A stretch of DNA of 64,000 nucleotides from Petrosia ficiformis (taxonomy: Eukaryota; Porifera; Demospongiae; Haplosclerida; Petrosiidae): contig OX345649.1 in the NCBI GenBank assembly GCA_947044365.1, positions 2,420,930 through 2,484,929 of the forward strand, written 5' to 3'. Below, piece after piece: positions 60,801 through 64,000 of this stretch. The position numbers and the translations under genes are program-made. Below the pieces are notes generated by a model. The model had not been told where the DNA came from. It saw only the letters and a list, made by a program, of their open reading frames with translations, and did not search any database. Each line of letters opens with the position of its first letter. The stretch's first letter is position 1.

Positions 60801-63800
60801 TTCCATTAGTCTACCTGAGTCTCATGAGTCCACAGTAGATTCTTTGAGTCTCATCAGTCCCCAGTAGTCTCCCTGAGTGTCATGACTCTCCACTAGTCTT
60901 CCTGAGGGACTCATTAGAATCGTAGAGACTCCTTGGGACTCATGAGAGTCAGGTAGACTAATGGGGACTCATGAGACTCATGGGGACTCATGAGACTTTG
61001 GCAGACTAAAGGAGACTCATGAGATTCATGGAGAATGCTGGGTCTCATGAGATCCAGAAAGACTACTGTGGATTCAAGAGACTCATGAGAATAATAGAGA
61101 ATCATGAGGACTCATGAGACTCAGGGAGACTACTGGGGACTCATGAGACTCATAGAGACTACTTGGGACTAATGAACCTCATAGAGACTACTGTGGACTC
61201 ATAAGACAAATGAGAATCATGAAGACTCAAGGGGACTCATGTGACTGAGGGAGTCTACTTGGGACTCATGAGACTCAGGTAGACTAATGGAGACTCATGA
61301 GACTCAGGGAGACTGCTTGGTACTCATGAAACTCACGATAATAATAAAAACTCATAGGCACTCATGAGACTCAGGGAGAGTGATGGAGACTCATGAGATT
61401 TAAGAAGACTACTGGGGTCTCATGAGACTCATCGAGACTAATGGAGACTCATGAGACTGAAGGAGACTTATGGTGACTCATGTGACTCCGGTAGAATAAT
61501 GGAGACTCTTGAGATTGAGGAGACTACTGGGAACTCGTGAGACTCAGCGAGACTAATGGAGACTCATGAGACTCAGGGTGACTGCTTGGTATTCCTGAAA
61601 CTCATGATACTAATAAACGCTCATAGGTACTCATGAGACTCAGGGAGAGTAATGGAGACTCATGAGACTTAAGAAGACTACTGGGGTCTCATGAGACTCA
61701 GCGAGACTAACGGAGAATCATGAGTCTCAGGGAGTCTACTTGAGATTCTTGGTACTAATAAAGACTAAAGGGGACTCATGAGACTAAGAGAGACTGCTGG
61801 GAACTCATGAGACTGTTGAGACTAATAAAGACTAAAGGGGACTCATGAGACTCAGAGAGACTCATGAGACTCAGGAAGACTGCTGAGGACTCATAACACT
61901 TGAGAATCATAGAGGACTCATGAGACTTAAGGAGAGTAATGGAGAGTCATGAAAATCCGGGACACATCTGGGGAATCATGAGACTCATTAGACTCATGGG
62001 GACTCATGAGACTCAGGGAGACTGATAGGGACTCATGAGACTCAGGCCGACTGCTGGGGAATCCTGAGACTCAAATAGACTACTGGAGACTCATGAGACT
62101 CTGGTAGACTAATGGAAACTCATGAGACTCAGGGAGACTTCTGGGGACTCATGATACTCAACGAGACTAATGGAGACTCATGAGACTGAGGGAGACTTCT
62201 GGGAACTCATGAGACTCAGAAAGACTACTGTGGACTCATGAGACTCACGAGAATCATAGAATCATGGGGACTCATAAGACTCAGGTAGACTAATGTAGAC
62301 TCATGAGACTCAGGGAGACTGCTTGGTACTCATGAAACTCATGATACTAATAAAGACTCATAGGCACTCATGAGACTCAGGGAGACTAATGGAGACTCAT
62401 GAGAATCAAGAAGACTACTGGAGTCTCATGAGACTCAGCGAGACAAATGGAGACTCATTAGACTCAGGGAGACTCCTGGGTATTACTATCATGAGTCTCC
62501 AGGAGTCACTATGACTCTCATGTATCTCATGAGTCCACAGTAGTCTCCCTGAGTCTCATGAGTCCCTTTAGTTTTTATTTGTATCAAGATTCTCATGATT
62601 CCGCTGTAATATACCTGAGACTCAGGAATCCCCATGAGTATGATTCTCATGAGTCTCATGATCTCCATTAGATTCGCTGATTCTCATGAGTTCCCAGTAG
62701 TCTCCCGGAGTCTCATGAGTCTCCATTACTCTCCCTGAGTCTCATGAGTCCCCATGAGTCTCTACGATTCTCGTGAGTCTAATGAGTCCACAGTAGTCAT
62801 TCTGAGTCTCATGAGTTCCCAGAAGTCTCCCTCAGCCTCATGAGTTTCCATTAGTCTACCTGAGTCTCATGAGTCCACAGTAGACTCTTTGAGTCTCATC
62901 AGTCCCCAGTAGTCTCCCTGATTGTCATGACTCTCCACTAGTCTCCCTGAGGGACTCATGAGACTCACGAGAATCATAGACTGATGGGGACTCATTAGAC
63001 TCAGGGAGAGTAAGGGAGACTCATGAGACTCAGAGTGATTGCTTGGTATTCATGAAACTCATGATACTAATAAAGACTCATAGCTATTCATGAGACTCAG
63101 GGAGATTAAAGGAGACTCATGAGACTTAAGAAGACTACAGGGGTCTCATGAGACTCAGTGAGACTAATGGAGAATCATGAGTCTCACGGAGTCTACTTGA
63201 GATTCTTTGTACTAATAAAGACTAAACGGGACTCATGAGACTCAGAGAGTCTCATGAGACTCAAAAAGACTGCTGGGGACTCATAACACTGGAGAATCAT
63301 AGACTCATGAGGACTGATGATACTCAACGAGACTAATGGAGACTCATGACAATCAGGGGGACTACTTGGGACTCATGAGACTCTTGATACTAATAAGGAC
63401 TAAAGGAGACTCATGAGACTCCGCCAGACTCATGAGACTTACAAAGAATACTGTCGACTCATGAGACTTGAGAATCATAGACGCATGGGGACTCATGAGG
63501 CTCAAGGAGAGTATTGGAGACTCATGAGTCTCATGGAGTCTATATGGGACTCATAAGTAGCAATGAGACTCATGGGGACTCATGAGACTCAGGATGACAA
63601 GTGGAGAATCACGACACTCAGGGAGACTACTGGGGACTCATGAGACTCAAAGAGTCTACTGTGGACTCAATAGACTCAGGTAGACTAATGGAGACTCATG
63701 AGACTCAGGGAGACTTCTTGGTACTCATGAGACTCAGGGAGAGTAATGGAGACTCATGAGACTCAGGGAGACTCCTGGGAACTCATGAGACTCAGGGAGA

Positions 63801-64000
63801 GTAATGGAGACTCAAGAGTCTCAGAGACTACTTGGGACTCATGAGACTCAAAGTGTCTGCTGGGGACTCATTAGACTCAAAGAGACTACTGGAGACTAAT
63901 GAGATTCAGAGAGACTCCTGGGGACTCATGAGAATCGTAGAGACTCCTGGGGACTCATGAAGCTCATAGAGACTGCTGCGTACTCATGAGACAAAGAGAG
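57827..64000. repeat. Segmental duplication within the 29-bp array, copy B
   Basis: This is the partner of 44660-54190 and runs off the window end. It contains reverse cassettes at 59219-59563, 60364-60907 and 62484-62952. Deletions compared with copy A correspond to about 45295-45985, 46855-47010, 48155-48795 and 49880-51617 of copy A. A chance 63-codon frame on the minus strand (60914-61105) is identical to that at 49346-49537, which shows how little the copies have diverged. Confidence 0.88.

Noticed and set aside
32465..64000. Resemblance of regularly repeated palindromic units to a CRISPR array
   Set aside because: There are no constant-repeat and unique-spacer pairs. The whole unit repeats and drifts, no cas genes occur, and the context is eukaryotic.
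1..64000. tRNA, rRNA or host protein genes
   Set aside because: I looked for tRNA-like arms, rRNA core words and conserved domains on both strands outside the transposons and recognised none.

Overview
The window looks like nuclear DNA of an invertebrate animal; a sponge or cnidarian is plausible but not proven. The reasons are split genes with GT/AG introns, eukaryotic cut-and-paste DNA transposons (CMC/EnSpm-like and piggyBac-like), and more than 45 kb of short-unit tandem repeats. I see no host gene, tRNA, rRNA, CRISPR array or prokaryotic operon. Everything that looks like real protein coding belongs to transposons, and all of it is broken.

Layout. 1-5290 is AT-rich, degenerate, internally repetitive DNA. 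5296-6235 is a CTAT/CCAT tetranucleotide array, followed by a short spacer (6236-6440). 6440-9846 is a 9-bp minisatellite; its orientation flips for 9848-10078. 10080-10735 is a second CCAT array, 10808-11033 a second copy of the spacer, and 11034-11133 an AT microsatellite. 11245-17347 is a complete-ended but inactive CMC/EnSpm-like transposon with inverted ends starting CACTG and a 3-bp GTA target duplication. It carries two divergent pseudogenes: a tnp2-type transposase on the minus strand and a small accessory protein on the plus strand. Nested in the transposase gene at 13226-14232 is a non-autonomous piggyBac-like element flanked by TTAA. 17348-19315 is a paralogue of 207-2200. 19325-32460 is a 21-bp minisatellite. 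32465-64000 is a 29-bp minisatellite, interrupted by a decayed transposase fragment (32930-33420) and a small non-repeat island (37642-37774). It flips orientation many times and carries large segmental duplications.

How the parts relate. The duplicated flank gives a natural empty site for the CMC insertion (207-209), so its ends can be read to the base. Removing the piggyBac element with one TTAA copy restores an uninterrupted transposase reading frame, so the order of events is flank duplication, CMC insertion, piggyBac insertion and decay. The arrays are the more unusual material. Both the 9-bp and the 21-bp arrays switch strand at a recurrent spacer motif containing YGTGTA. The last 20 kb of the 29-bp array holds seven copies of one reverse-oriented cassette, spread by duplication. 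All alignments were made by eye, so boundaries inside repeats are good to roughly 5-20 bases unless stated otherwise.
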